Below are positions 36,587 to 46,401 of a stretch of DNA of 64,000 bases, in pieces. Below the pieces are notes generated by a model, which saw only the letters and a program-made list of their open reading frames with translations, was not told where the DNA came from and made no database searches. Numbering within the stretch: position 1 is the first letter of the stretch; every line of letters begins with the position of its first letter. Source of the stretch: Pseudomonas versuta (GTDB taxonomy: Bacteria; Pseudomonadota; Gammaproteobacteria; Pseudomonadales; Pseudomonadaceae). A program made the translations under genes and the position numbers. The stretch lies in NCBI RefSeq assembly GCF_001294575.1, contig NZ_CP012676.1, forward strand, positions 992,001 to 1,056,000. The letters are read 5' to 3'.

Positions 36587-38359
36587 TTAGATTCCTTGTT
36601 CGCTCAACCACAGGTTCAAAGCAGCAAGCTGCCACAGCTTGGAACCATTGAGAGGAGTCAGTTGACCTTGCGGGTTGGTCAGTAGCTGATCAAGCATGGC
36701 CGGTTGAAACAGCCCGCGATCCTGGCTCGGGTCCAGCAGCAGGTCGCGTACCCAATTAAGGGTATTGCCTTGCAGATGCTTGAGGCCGGGCACCGGAAAG
36801 TAACCCTTTTTACGGTCGATCACTTCACTGGGGATCACCAGTCGTGCGGCTTCCTTGAGTACCTGCTTGCCGCCATCGGGCAGTTTGAACCGGGCCGGAA
36901 TCCGCGCTGACAGTTCGGCCAGCCGGTAATCGAGAAATGGCGTGCGGGCTTCAAGGCCCCAGGCCATGGTCATGTTGTCGACCCGTTTGACCGGGTCGTC
37001 CACCAGCATCACGGTGCTGTCCAGGCGCAAGGCCTTGTCTACCCCGGCGTCGGCGCCCGGTTGGGCAAAATGCTCGCGGACATAGTCGCCGGCGGCGTCA
37101 TTGGCGGTCAGCCACTGCGGTTGCACTGTGGCTTTGTATTCGTCATAGCTGCGATCAAAGAAGGCCTCGCGGTAGGCAGCATAGGGATCGCTGGCGCCGT
37201 CGACTTGCGGGTACCAGTGATAACCGGCAAACAGCTCGTCAGCGCCCTGGCCGCTCTGTACCACCTTGCAATGTTTGGCCACTTCACGAGACAGCAAATA
37301 AAACGCGATGCAGTCATGGCTGACCATCGGCTCGCTCATGGCACGGAAGGCCGCGGGCAGTTGCTCGATGATTTCATGTTCGCCAATGCGCAGTTGGTGA
37401 TGCCGGGTGCCGTAATGTCTGGCGATCAGGTCCGAGTACTGGAATTCGTCTCCGCGCTCGCCACCTGCGTCTTCAAAGCCGATGGAAAAAGTCGACAAGT
37501 CCTGTACGCCCACATCGCGCAGCAAACCCACCAGCAAGCTGGAGTCGACGCCGCCCGAGAGCAGCACGCCAACATCCACGGCCGCACGCTGGCGAATGGC
37601 TACGGCTTCGCGGGTGCTGTCCAGAACGCGGTCGCGCCAGTCTTCCAGGGTCAGGTTGACCTCATCGGCGTGCGGCCCATAGGGCAGGGTCCACCAGGTT
37701 TTTTGCTCGGTTTGGCCGTTGGCGCCGATGCGCAGCCAGGTGGCAGGCGGCAGTTTTTCGATGCCGGCTATCAGGGTGCGCGGGGCGGGCACCACGGCAT
37801 GGAAATTGAGGTAGTGGTTGAGTGCAACCGGGTCGAGCATCGGGCTGATATCGCCGCCCTTGAGCAGTGCCGGCAGGGTCGAGGCAAATCGCAGGCGTTC
37901 GCCGGTCCGCGACAGGTACAGCGGCTTTACGCCCAGGCGGTCACGGGCGATGAACAGCGATTGGCTGTCACGCTCCCAGATGGCAAAGGCAAACATGCCA
38001 TTGAGCTTGGGCAGTAACGCTTCGCCCCAGGCGTGATAGCCCTTGAGCAGTACTTCGGTATCGCCGTCCGAATAAAATGCGTAGCCCAGGTTTTCGAGCT
38101 CGGCACGCAGTTCGGGGAAGTTATAAATGGCACCGTTGAACGCCAGTGACAAACCCAGTTGGCTGTCGACCATTGGCTGCGATGAACCGTCTGACAGGTC
38201 CATGATTTTCAGCCTGCGGTGGCCGAGGGCTATTGGGCCCTGGCTGTGAAAGCCCCAGGCGTCGGGCCCACGAGGTGCCAGGTGATGGGTGATGCGTTCG
38301 ATGGCTGCCAGGTCGGCAGGTTGATGATCAAAACGTAACTCTCCAGCTAATCCGCACAT
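36587..38359 (-). CDS. asnO: N-acetylglutaminylglutamine amidotransferase
   Basis: A 590-residue asparagine-synthetase-like enzyme that amidates the dipeptide to form NAGGN, an osmoprotectant made under salt stress. The class II glutaminase domain begins at MCGLAGELRF, with Cys2 as nucleophile after Met removal, and has GHRRLKIMDLSDGSSQPM near residue 50. The synthetase domain has the PP-loop LSGGVDSSLL near residue 268. The real start is ATG 38357-38359; the upstream open frame cannot be used because Cys2 must be N-terminal. First gene of the operon asnO-ngg-peptidase. Confidence 0.94.
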   Translation of the reverse strand: MCGLAGELRFDHQPADLAAIERITHHLAPRGPDAWGFHSQGPIALGHRRLKIMDLSDGSSQPMVDSQLGLSLAFNGAIYNFPELRAELENLGYAFYSDGDTEVLLKGYHAWGEALLPKLNGMFAFAIWERDSQSLFIARDRLGVKPLYLSRTGERLRFASTLPALLKGGDISPMLDPVALNHYLNFHAVVPAPRTLIAGIEKLPPATWLRIGANGQTEQKTWWTLPYGPHADEVNLTLEDWRDRVLDSTREAVAIRQRAAVDVGVLLSGGVDSSLLVGLLRDVGVQDLSTFSIGFEDAGGERGDEFQYSDLIARHYGTRHHQLRIGEHEIIEQLPAAFRAMSEPMVSHDCIAFYLLSREVAKHCKVVQSGQGADELFAGYHWYPQVDGASDPYAAYREAFFDRSYDEYKATVQPQWLTANDAAGDYVREHFAQPGADAGVDKALRLDSTVMLVDDPVKRVDNMTMAWGLEARTPFLDYRLAELSARIPARFKLPDGGKQVLKEAARLVIPSEVIDRKKGYFPVPGLKHLQGNTLNWVRDLLLDPSQDRGLFQPAMLDQLLTNPQGQLTPLNGSKLWQLAALNLWLSEQGI

Positions 38360-38980
38360 GGTGCTGTAACCCTTTTGAATCCGGGCCTGTTGCGCTACGC
38401 CAGCTACGAAATCGGTAAATGTGATCCGTTTTGCAGCTGACGGGGGTCTCAAGCTCTTCCCGGTCATCGGGAAAGTTGATCTGCCGGCATCGGTTCAAAG
38501 CAGTCTACGAATACCAGGCCCTGGCATTCACCGTGCTGAGAACCCGTAGCGTTCAGGCCCTGTTTCGGATCGGACATAGAGCTCTGACCTGTCTCCCGAT
38601 CCTTCCGGCGCAAAAGCGCAGTCAGAGCGCGCCGCCGTAAGTAGTCCGGGTTTTTCGAGTCCCTGCCTGGCGCGATCGTTCAATAAACTTTACGAATGGT
38701 CGTGGTTTGTCCTTTCCCGGGGCACCCGGTTTAGCCTGATCCGGGGTCCGCATCAGCGGTGAATTGGCGTGCGTCTGCTTCGCTGCGGGCCAAAAAAATC
38801 GGGGTGGACGTTCGCCAGTCAGGCGCAGGGATCGTTAGTGAGGCGGGGCAAATAGCGGCGGTTTACGAAAGAACCGGGTACTTTACTGGCGTGACGGGTA
38901 TGAAATTATGCTTGGCATATAAGATGTCGAGCGGAACATTCGGCGGAGTTAATTCTTTTAGAAAAGGCTTACATCCTCTA
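38360..38980. other. Regulatory gap upstream of the NAGGN operon
   Basis: About 620 nt with no gene. Short frames at 38431-38640 and 38759-38998 lack ribosome-binding sites and similarity. This should contain the osmotically induced asnO promoter, but I found no clear sigma-70, AlgU or RpoS boxes. An 8-bp inverted repeat (GCTCTGAC at 38581-38588, GTCAGAGC at 38622-38629) is the only structure I can name. Confidence 0.5.
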
Positions 38981-39001
38981 TGCCTATTGTCTCAATAGGC
39001 A
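38981..39001. other. Hairpin across the stop codon of the response regulator
   Basis: TGCCTATTG and CAATAGGCA form a perfect 9-bp stem with a 3-nt loop. The loop contains the last base of the stop codon at 38992-38994. No T-run follows, so it is more likely an mRNA 3' end or stability structure than a terminator. Confidence 0.55.
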
Positions 39002-39774
39002 GGAGAACGCGGGTTAGTTCGCGAGTTACCCGGTGTCAGGGCCAGTGCCAATTGTGTCCGGTTTCGCGTTTCGGTCAGGCGTAATACTTGTGATACATAG
39101 AGCTTTACAGTGTTTTCTGTAATTCCCATTTCACAGGCAATCTGAAAATTTGTCTGGCCCGTACTGACGAGCTGTGCAACTTGAAGTTGGCGCGGAGAAA
39201 GTTGATTGAAAATGGGGGGGGCGGCTTCGGCAGTCGAATGTCCCCGGTTCGTAAACATCGATGTAGCGGAGTCTGCTAGATGCACTTGGCCGATATCTTG
39301 GGACAAGTCATTGATCGAATCGATCAATGTATAAAGCTTCTGGCTCAGATCTCCCAGATGCTGGGTACTTGTCTGCCGTTCGAGCAGGGCTTTCTCGCGG
39401 CGTTTCAGGCCTGCCAGAAGTTCGTTCAGATCTACCGGCTTCTGATAGTAATCACTGAACCCTTCGCGTAACGCCCGGATGACGTCCTGTTTATCGCCAA
39501 AGCCGGTCAGCATGATCGCCTCAAAGACGCGGGTCGTGCCGGCAATCAGTTTCAATGCCTGGAACAGTTCGACACCGTCGTATTCGGGCATGAGCAAATC
39601 GCACAGCACCAGGTTGATTGAAGGATCATCATGGAAAAGCTGAATGGCCTGACGGCTGGAATGACAGGGAACGCACACATAACCACTGCTTTCGAGGAAC
39701 TCGCATATTTCATCGACAATGTAAGGGTGGTCATCAACCACAAGTATTTTTTTCTGGGGCGAAGAAAAAGTCAC
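38992..39774 (-). CDS. LuxR-type response regulator, orphan
   Basis: A 260-residue protein with an N-terminal receiver domain and a C-terminal LuxR helix-turn-helix. The receiver has the acidic pair VVDDHP at residues 13-16, phospho-acceptor Asp59 (VLCDLLMPEYDG), a Thr in IMLTGFGD and Lys near residue 112 (YYQKPVDL). The HTH is at about 190-248 (LSPRQLQVAQLVSTGQTNFQIA...ITENTVKLYV). It starts with GTG at 39772-39774, 6 nt after GGAG. No histidine kinase is nearby. It lies upstream of the NAGGN operon on the same strand, but a link is unproven. Confidence 0.88.
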   Translation of the reverse strand: MTFSSPQKKILVVDDHPYIVDEICEFLESSGYVCVPCHSSRQAIQLFHDDPSINLVLCDLLMPEYDGVELFQALKLIAGTTRVFEAIMLTGFGDKQDVIRALREGFSDYYQKPVDLNELLAGLKRREKALLERQTSTQHLGDLSQKLYTLIDSINDLSQDIGQVHLADSATSMFTNRGHSTAEAAPPIFNQLSPRQLQVAQLVSTGQTNFQIACEMGITENTVKLYVSQVLRLTETRNRTQLALALTPGNSRTNPRSPAY

Positions 39775-40147
39775 ACGCTACTCCATGTTTGGCGAGTTAG
39801 AGTTTTGCAGGGGAGCCGATTGTAGTGCAGTTGGTCAGGTTGAGTATGACTCATCGGCAAAATTGAGCACTCGATGCACTGGCTGAAATATTTAAGGGTT
39901 TTTACCCGCCCCAAGTGTTAAATGAGGCGCACGCTGAACGGCCAGAACATGCCGCTGTTTAGAATTCTGGGGGTCAGGACTTTTGGCGCTGCGGGCAACT
40001 AATCGCACTAACCTTGCAAGAGACTGCAAACGTTTGCGATAGGCTTAACGGGTAATTGTGCGGGCAGTTAGTTAATGCTAAGGCTTCACTTAATAGTTGA
40101 TAAAGCTGCGGCAGCGGTATTTAAACCGCTGCCCGGTTAAAAGATGA
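39775..40147. other. Gap between mnmC and the response regulator
   Basis: About 370 nt without a gene. It holds the LacI-type palindrome at 40026-40037. A stem GCAGCGGT / ACCGCTGC at 40111-40132, just past the mnmC stop, may be a weak terminator since it lacks a strong T-run. The response regulator's promoter should be in the left part; I see no clear boxes. Confidence 0.5.
40026..40037. promoter_or_regulatory. LacI-family type operator palindrome
   Basis: GCAAACGTTTGC is a perfect 12-bp palindrome with the central CG typical of LacI-family operators such as those of PurR, RbsR and FruR. The 16-nt context matches the E. coli PurR box at 13 positions. No LacI-type gene is nearby. The closest downstream gene in a suitable direction is the response regulator, about 250 nt away. 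Confidence 0.45.
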
Positions 40148-42124
40148 CTACTGCCTTCTGATCAACGCCCGCACAGCGAAGCGGGCAGGGTGACAGGCCT
40201 CGGCGATGCTGCGAGGCACGGGCAATGGCTCGTCGTTAATCCAGGCGGCGAGCATTTCCCCGGACAGCGGTGCGGTGATCAGGCCTCGAGAGCCATGACC
40301 GCTGTTCACATACAGGCCCTCAAGCCAGGGGCAGGGGGTCGATGGAACCTGGCGCGCGTCCTTGCTTAATGCGGCATACGCCTGGGCAAACAGCTGCGGA
40401 TCGGTCAGCGGGCCCACGATCGGTAAATAGTCGGGGCTGGTGCAACGGAAGGCGGCCCAGCCTTGCAGCGATTCGGGGTCCAGCTGTTCACCCAGGCGTT
40501 TCGCCAGGTCGGGGGAGATCTCGTCAAGCAGGTCCAGATTGCCCTGATGGCCTTCGGGGGTGGTGCTCAAGTCTTCATTATGAAAGTCGAAACTGGCCCC
40601 CAGGGTGTGTTCGCCGAGCCGGCCGGGTGCCACATAACCTTCGGCGCAAACCACGGTCTTGAGCACGCTGCTGTCTGTGGTTTCGGCCAGTTGGGTGATT
40701 TGCCCGCGTATCCGTTTGAGCGGCAGCCCGCTGCTGGCCGGGAAACGCTTGACCTCCGCTGCACCGGCGAGCACCACCACCGGAGCACTGGCCAGCACTT
40801 TGTCATCCTGGCATGCCTGCCACTGGTCTTCGACTTTGTGCAGTTGCAGCACGTCATGGTGAGTCAGCACCTGAACATTGCGGTGCAAAGCCTGGAACCG
40901 GCAAAGCGCAGGAGGGTGGACCCAGCCTCCTTCGGGGTAGAACAGTCCACCATGGGCCAGCTCGATCCCGGCCAGCGCCTGGGCTTGCGGCTGATCAAGC
41001 AAATGCACCAGTGCCGGAGGAAAGGCCTCTGCCAGCTGTGCCTGACGCTCGGCTTCCTTGGCGCTAAAGCCCAGTTGCAGCACGCCACAGTCGTCCCAGT
41101 CACGCCCGCGCTGCAGGTTTTCCAGCAAGCGACGGGTGTAGCCGAAGCCACTGACAATCATTTGTGACAGCGTAGTGCCGTGGGCGGAAAGCTTGAGGTA
41201 GAGCACGCCCTGGGGATTACCCGAGGCCTCTTTGGCCAGCCGCTCGTGGCGCTCGAGCAAGCATACCTGCCAGCCACGGCGGGCCAGGCTGTTGGCAGTG
41301 GCGCAACCCGACAGGCCGCCGCCAATTACCAGCGCTTTGCGCTCAGCGCTGACTTGAGGCGGGCGGGCGTACCAGGGTTTGATCTCGCAGGTCGTCGAAG
41401 GGCTTTCAGGCAAGCCCGGGAAGGTCCCGCGCAGGATTTCCCACTTGTGGCCGATTCCCGGGGTTCGACGCATCTTGAATCCGGCTTCGTTCAACGCACG
41501 CCGTACCCACCCGGTACTGGTGAAGGTACTGATCGTCGAATCGGGCGCTGCCAGACGCGCCAATTGCGCGAACAGCTCGGGAGTCCACATGTGCGGATTT
41601 TTTGCCGGAGCAAAACCGTCGAGAAACCATGCGTCAATGCGCGCATCCAGTTGCGGCAGTTGTTCCAGCACATCGCCAATCAGCAGGGTGAGAGTTACTC
41701 GCCCATTGGCCAGCGTCAGGGTTTGAAACCCGGGATGAATCGCATAATACGCAGCCAGCAATTGTTCGCTGAATGTGGCGAGTTCGGGCCACAGGGCGAG
41801 CGCGCGCTGCAAGTCGTCGCGCGTCAGCGGGTATTTTTCGACGCTGATGAAGTGCAGGCGTGCATCAGGGTGTGCGACCTGATCAAACAACTGCCAGGCG
41901 CATAAAAAATTCAATCCTGTGCCGAAGCCGGTTTCACCGATAACCAGTTGGCTGTTGGCGGGCAAGGCACTGAAGCGCTCCTGCAGGGCATTTTGTTCAA
42001 TAAAGACATATCGGGTTTCTTCGAGACCGGACTTGTCCGAAAAATACACGTCATCAAACACCCGCGAATGGGGGCGACCTTGGTCATCCCAGTCAATCTG
42101 GGCATTGGGCATTTCAGTAGTCAT
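40148..42124 (-). CDS. mnmC: tRNA mnm5s2U biosynthesis bifunctional protein
   Basis: A 658-residue fusion. The N-terminal half (to about 240) is the SAM methyltransferase that turns nm5s2U34 into mnm5s2U34 (NSQLVIGETGFGTGLNFL near residue 58, DAWFLDGFAPAKNPHMW near residue 165). The C-terminal half is the FAD oxidase that removes the carboxymethyl group (ALVIGGGLSGCATANSLARR near residue 265, GLYVNSGHGSRGL near residue 600). It acts on the same wobble base as MnmA (15812-16945). Start at ATG 42122-42124. Confidence 0.95.
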   Translation of the reverse strand: MTTEMPNAQIDWDDQGRPHSRVFDDVYFSDKSGLEETRYVFIEQNALQERFSALPANSQLVIGETGFGTGLNFLCAWQLFDQVAHPDARLHFISVEKYPLTRDDLQRALALWPELATFSEQLLAAYYAIHPGFQTLTLANGRVTLTLLIGDVLEQLPQLDARIDAWFLDGFAPAKNPHMWTPELFAQLARLAAPDSTISTFTSTGWVRRALNEAGFKMRRTPGIGHKWEILRGTFPGLPESPSTTCEIKPWYARPPQVSAERKALVIGGGLSGCATANSLARRGWQVCLLERHERLAKEASGNPQGVLYLKLSAHGTTLSQMIVSGFGYTRRLLENLQRGRDWDDCGVLQLGFSAKEAERQAQLAEAFPPALVHLLDQPQAQALAGIELAHGGLFYPEGGWVHPPALCRFQALHRNVQVLTHHDVLQLHKVEDQWQACQDDKVLASAPVVVLAGAAEVKRFPASSGLPLKRIRGQITQLAETTDSSVLKTVVCAEGYVAPGRLGEHTLGASFDFHNEDLSTTPEGHQGNLDLLDEISPDLAKRLGEQLDPESLQGWAAFRCTSPDYLPIVGPLTDPQLFAQAYAALSKDARQVPSTPCPWLEGLYVNSGHGSRGLITAPLSGEMLAAWINDEPLPVPRSIAEACHPARFAVRALIRRQ

Positions 42125-42263
42125 GTGCGGCTCGGCAACGGCAAGGCGGCCATTCTAGCTGATCAGCAACAGCGGGATTGATTCATGGCAAGGTTATACG
42201 GTTTGTTCCGGCGCATTGATGAGCTATCCGCTAGTCTTGTGCCAACTGTCCTGGGAGCTTTCT

Positions 42264-43778
42264 ATGTTCGAATCCGCTGAAATCGGCCACTTTATCGATA
42301 AAGAAACCTACGATCAGGAAGTTCCTGCCTTACGCGAAGCCTTGCTGGAGGCCCAGTACGATCTGCAACAGCAAAAGCGTTGCGCAGTTATCGTATTGAT
42401 CAATGGCATTGAAGGCGCAGGGAAGGGCGAGACAGTCAAACTACTTAACGAGTGGATGGATCCGCGACGGATCGAGGTGCGTACCTTTGACCGTCAGACC
42501 GACGAAGAACTGGCGCATCCGCCTGCGTGGCGCTACTGGCGTCAATTGCCGGCCAAGGGGCGCATGGGTGTGTTCTTCGGCAATTGGTACAGCCAGATGC
42601 TCCAGGGGCGGGTTCACGGCGTGTTCAAGAATGCAGTCCTCGATCAGGCAATCAATGGCGCTGAGCGGCTGGAGAAAATGCTGTCGGATGAGGGGGCCCT
42701 GATTTTCAAATTCTGGTTTCACTTGTCCAAAAAACAGATGAAAGCACGACTTAACGCACTCAAGGATGACCCCCTGCACAGTTGGCGCATCAGCCCGCTG
42801 GACTGGCAGCAGTCGCAAACCTACGACAAGTTTGTGCGCTATGGAGAACGGGTCATTCGCCGTACCAGCCGTGACTACGCCCCGTGGAACATTGTGGAGG
42901 GTGTCGATCCCCACTACCGCAGCCTGACCGTTGGCAAGATTTTGTTGGAGGGCATGCAAGCCGTACTGAACTCTCCCAAACCCAGGGCGCGGGCAAGTAA
43001 TTTCCCCCCGCTGCCTGATATCGTCGACGGCTTGAGTTTGCTTGACTGCCTGGACCTGAACAAACAACTTGAAAAAGACGATTATCAGGAACAACTGATT
43101 ACCGAGCAGGCACGCTTGTCGGGGCTTATGCGCGACAAACGCATGCGCCGCCATGCGTTGATCACGGTGTTTGAAGGTAACGATGCGGCGGGTAAGGGCG
43201 GCTCTATCCGGCGGGTGGCAGCGGCACTGGACCCTCGCCAGTACAATATCGTGCCGATAGCAGCCCCCTCAGAAGACGAGCGAGCGCAGCCCTACCTCTG
43301 GCGTTTTTGGCGACAAATTCCGGCGCGGGGCAAGTTCACGATTTTTGACCGGTCATGGTATGGGCGGGTGCTGGTGGAGCGGGTTGAAGGTTTTTGTACC
43401 CAGGCTGACTGGATGCGTGCTTACGGCGAAATCAACGATTTCGAAGAGCAACTGCGCGACGCTGGCGTGATCGTGGTCAAGTTCTGGTTGGCGATCGATA
43501 AGCAGACCCAGTTGGAGCGCTTTCAGGCCCGTGAAGAGATCCCGTTCAAGCGTTTCAAGATTACCGAAGAGGATTGGCGCAACCGCGAAAAGTGGGAACT
43601 GTATCGCAGTGCGGTGTGTGACATGGTCGACCGTACCAGCACCGAGATAGCGCCCTGGACTCTGGTTGAAGCCAACGATAAGCGCTGGGCGCGGGTCAAG
43701 GTGTTGCGCACCATCAATGAGGCGCTTGAAGCCGCCTTTGAGAAGCAGGACAAACGCAACAAGAAGTCCAAAAAGTAG
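42264..43778 (+). CDS. pap: Polyphosphate:AMP phosphotransferase (two-domain PPK2)
   Basis: A 504-residue protein made of two tandem PPK2 domains, like the P. aeruginosa enzyme that makes ADP from AMP and polyphosphate. The first domain has the P-loop GIEGAGKGETVKLLNEW near residue 50. The second has GNDAAGKGGSIRRV near residue 304, followed by lid arginines and FDRSWYGRVLVERVEGF. The ATG at 42264 follows GGGAG. It stands alone, divergent from mnmC. Confidence 0.93.
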   Translation: MFESAEIGHFIDKETYDQEVPALREALLEAQYDLQQQKRCAVIVLINGIEGAGKGETVKLLNEWMDPRRIEVRTFDRQTDEELAHPPAWRYWRQLPAKGRMGVFFGNWYSQMLQGRVHGVFKNAVLDQAINGAERLEKMLSDEGALIFKFWFHLSKKQMKARLNALKDDPLHSWRISPLDWQQSQTYDKFVRYGERVIRRTSRDYAPWNIVEGVDPHYRSLTVGKILLEGMQAVLNSPKPRARASNFPPLPDIVDGLSLLDCLDLNKQLEKDDYQEQLITEQARLSGLMRDKRMRRHALITVFEGNDAAGKGGSIRRVAAALDPRQYNIVPIAAPSEDERAQPYLWRFWRQIPARGKFTIFDRSWYGRVLVERVEGFCTQADWMRAYGEINDFEEQLRDAGVIVVKFWLAIDKQTQLERFQAREEIPFKRFKITEEDWRNREKWELYRSAVCDMVDRTSTEIAPWTLVEANDKRWARVKVLRTINEALEAAFEKQDKRNKKSKK

Positions 43779-43866
43779 AAGCGGGCTTGCTCGCAATGAG
43801 TTTGCAGGCGCTGCGTATAGCCGCAAAGCTATACAGCAGCGTCAACTCGCTTCGCGAGCGAAGGTA
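43779..43866. repeat. REP-like cluster between pap and fumC
   Basis: A stem (13 bp with one bulge, 43809-43841) around the loop CGCAAA is flanked by REP-like segments: GCGGGCTTGCTCGCA at about 43783 and CTCGCTTCGCGAGCGA at about 43846. It fills the gap between convergent genes and probably serves as their transcript boundary. Confidence 0.6.
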
Positions 43867-43879
43867 AAGGCCTGCCGGC

Positions 43880-45271
43880 TCAGTGTTTACCGTTACCCAG
43901 CATGTTTTCAGGACGCACCCACTGATCGAATTCGGCATCAGTGAGGTAGCCCAGGTCCAGAGCGGCTTCGCGCAGGGTCAGATTTTCTGCATAGGCCTTT
44001 TTCGCAATTTCGGCCGACTTGTCATAACCGATATGCGGGTTCAGGGCCGTTACCAGCATCAGGCCGCGCTCCAGATGTTCAGCCATTTTCTGCGCATCGA
44101 CCTCAAGCCCGGATACGCAATGTTCCTGGAAGTTGCGGCAGCCATCCGCCAGCAACTGGATCGATTGCAGCAGGTTGTGAATGATTACCGGCTTGTACAC
44201 GTTCAATTGCAGGTGGCCCTGGCTGGCGGCAAAGCCGACAGTCACGTCATTGCCCATGACCTGGCATGCCAGCATCGACAGGGCTTCGCATTGGGTCGGA
44301 TTGACCTTGCCCGGCATGATCGAGCTGCCAGGTTCATTGGCGGGCAGTTTGATTTCAGCTATGCCTGCCCGTGGGCCTGAGCCCAGCAAGCGGAAGTCGT
44401 TGGCCAGTTTCATCAAGGTCACGGCCAGGGTTTTAAGCGCGCCGGACAGGTTGGTCAGAGGCTCATGCCCGGACAAGGCGGCAAATTTATTGGGCGCAGT
44501 GACAAACGGCAATCCCGACAACGCTGCCAGTTCAGCGGCAATGGCTTCGCCAAAACCGTGAGGTGCGTTGAGACCGGTCCCCACCGCCGTACCGCCCTGT
44601 GCCAGTTCATATACGGCAGGTAATGCGGCGAGGATGGCGCTCTGCGCGTAATCGAGTTGCGCGATGTAGGCCGACACCTCCTGGCCGAACGTGATCGGGG
44701 TCGCATCCATCATGTGGGTGCGGCCGGTTTTCACCAGCTTCATGTGCCGCGCCGACAACTCGGCGAGGCCGCCGGACAACTCGTTGATGGCTGGCAGCAG
44801 ATGCTCGTGGACCGCTTTGGCAACGGCAATATGCATGGCAGTCGGGAAGCAGTCGTTTGAACTTTGTGAACGATTGACGTGGTCGTTAGGGTGGACCGGT
44901 GACTTGCCGCCCCGACCTTTACCTGCCAGTTCGTTGGCACGCCCGGCGATCACTTCGTTGGCGTTCATGTTGCTTTGTGTGCCGCTGCCGGTTTGCCACA
45001 CCGCCAGAGGAAACTGATCATCGTGTTCACCGTCAAGTACCTCATTGGCGGCCTGTTCGATCAGGCGGGCGATGTCGGCCGGCAAGTCTCCATTACGATC
45101 ATTGACCCGTGCCGCCGCCTTTTTGATCAACACCAGAGCGTGAAGTACGGCCAGCGGCATTTTTTCGTTGCCGATGGCAAAGTTGATCAGCGAGCGCTGG
45201 GTCTGAGCACCCCAGTAGGCCTCATCCGGTACGTTCACTTCACCCAGGCTGTCGGTTTCGGTACGGCTCAT
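43880..45271 (-). CDS. fumC: Class II fumarate hydratase
   Basis: A 463-residue iron-independent fumarase that interconverts fumarate and malate. The superfamily signature [13 protein letters not shown] lies near residue 316. Active-site segments [13 protein letters not shown] near residue 96, [14 protein letters not shown] near residue 127 and [17 protein letters not shown] near residue 182 are intact. The length matches E. coli FumC (467). Pseudomonads usually have several fumarases; this copy is not linked to sodA. Confidence 0.95.
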   Translation of the reverse strand: MSRTETDSLGEVNVPDEAYWGAQTQRSLINFAIGNEKMPLAVLHALVLIKKAAARVNDRNGDLPADIARLIEQAANEVLDGEHDDQFPLAVWQTGSGTQSNMNANEVIAGRANELAGKGRGGKSPVHPNDHVNRSQSSNDCFPTAMHIAVAKAVHEHLLPAINELSGGLAELSARHMKLVKTGRTHMMDATPITFGQEVSAYIAQLDYAQSAILAALPAVYELAQGGTAVGTGLNAPHGFGEAIAAELAALSGLPFVTAPNKFAALSGHEPLTNLSGALKTLAVTLMKLANDFRLLGSGPRAGIAEIKLPANEPGSSIMPGKVNPTQCEALSMLACQVMGNDVTVGFAASQGHLQLNVYKPVIIHNLLQSIQLLADGCRNFQEHCVSGLEVDAQKMAEHLERGLMLVTALNPHIGYDKSAEIAKKAYAENLTLREAALDLGYLTDAEFDQWVRPENMLGNGKH

Positions 45272-45464
45272 CGGGGGCTTTCTCCATAGGGGTTGATCAG
45301 TGAGCTTAGGCGTTCAATTGCAATAGAGGTTCAAACTTTGGTTTAAGAGGCTTTCATCTGATAGTTCAGGGTCTCTATCGGACTCGGGGTTGAGTGCCGG
45401 ACTTTTTTAGGCGCAGAATGGGCGCCCTTGGGGTTCGTCCTCGCTTGCTAGAAAAGGAAACTCG

Positions 45465-45980
45465 ATGACCCGTCTTCGCGCCATCTGTACTGCGGTAGCT
45501 CTGGTTTGCGCCAGCGGCCAGGTTTTCGCCGATACCGCCAGTCACGCTGCCACTGCTGAAACATTCCTCAAGCTGGCACATGCCGACAAGCTGGGTACCC
45601 CGGTGTACATGCAAGTGCAGCAAATGTTCGCTCAGCGTTTTGAGCAGACCAAGGCTCCGGCTTCCAAGAAAGCACTGCTGGAAACCTACCAGGCCAAGGC
45701 CAACACCGCTCTGGACCAGGCTATCGGCTGGGACAAACTGAAGCCTGACATGGTCAAGCTATACACCACCAACTTCAGCGAATCCGAACTCAAGGACCTG
45801 GTTGCTTTCTATCAATCGCCCCTGGGCAAGAAAGTGCTGGAAAAAATGCCGCAGCTGACTCAGCAATCGGCACAAATGACTCAGGCCAAGCTGGAAAGTG
45901 CGGTGCCTGTGGTCAACAAACTGCTGGAAGACATGACTGCCCAGCTGGAGCCAAAAGCGGCCCCGGCCAAGAAGAAGTAA
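45465..45980 (+). CDS. DUF2059 secreted protein
   Basis: A 171-residue exported protein. The signal peptide spans residues 1-22 (ending GQVFA-D). The mature part is helical and has the DUF2059 core TTNFSESELKDLVAFYQSPLGKKVLEKMP near residues 102-130. The C-terminus is Lys-rich (PKAAPAKKK). AAAAGGAAA lies just before the ATG. Function unknown. bolA follows 11 nt downstream, so they share a transcript. Confidence 0.88.
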   Translation: MTRLRAICTAVALVCASGQVFADTASHAATAETFLKLAHADKLGTPVYMQVQQMFAQRFEQTKAPASKKALLETYQAKANTALDQAIGWDKLKPDMVKLYTTNFSESELKDLVAFYQSPLGKKVLEKMPQLTQQSAQMTQAKLESAVPVVNKLLEDMTAQLEPKAAPAKKK

Positions 45981-45991
45981 GCGGAGCCTGA

Positions 45992-46288
45992 ATGAGCATG
46001 CAACATCGTATCGAAGCGGCGCTGGGCGCATTGCACCCCGAGCACCTGAACGTGCTGGATGAAAGCCACATGCACAGCCGTGGGTTGCAGACCCACTTCA
46101 AGGCGGTGGTGGTCAGCGAGCAGTTCAACGGGCTCAACAGCGTCAAGCGTCACCAAAAGGTCTACGCCACCCTGGGTGACTTGATGGGCGAGTTCCATGC
46201 GCTGGCTTTGCACACTTACACGCCTGAGGAATGGGCGAAGATCGGTACAGCCCCGGCCTCGCCGACCTGTGCCGGCGGTGGGCACTAA
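45992..46288 (+). CDS. bolA: BolA family protein
   Basis: A 98-residue BolA-fold protein. The core includes the conserved ESHMHSRG near residues 25-32, [10 protein letters not shown], and [18 protein letters not shown] with the helix-turn-helix-like segment and the invariant RH. BolA proteins pair with monothiol glutaredoxins in Fe-S handling and affect cell shape and stress growth. GGAG lies 6 nt before ATG 45992. Downstream of DUF2059; a terminator follows. Confidence 0.92.
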   Translation: MSMQHRIEAALGALHPEHLNVLDESHMHSRGLQTHFKAVVVSEQFNGLNSVKRHQKVYATLGDLMGEFHALALHTYTPEEWAKIGTAPASPTCAGGGH

Positions 46289-46324
46289 GTGGCTTGTTAA
46301 GCCTGCTTTTTGCTAGAATCCGCA

Positions 46325-46354
46325 ACGCGCCGCTCAGTCGGCGCGTTTTTTTTT
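46325..46354 (+). terminator. Terminator of bolA
   Basis: The 8-bp stem ACGCGCCG / CGGCGCGT with a 6-nt loop is followed by nine T residues. Confidence 0.92.
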
Positions 46355-46401
46355 GCATCCGGTTCACCCTTTACGAGGGTAGCCACCTGGAGAAATATGC
46401 G

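Noticed and set aside
38431..38998. Two short plus-strand frames in the gap upstream of asnO
   Set aside because: No ribosome-binding sites or family signals, and the second ends in the response regulator's 3' hairpin.
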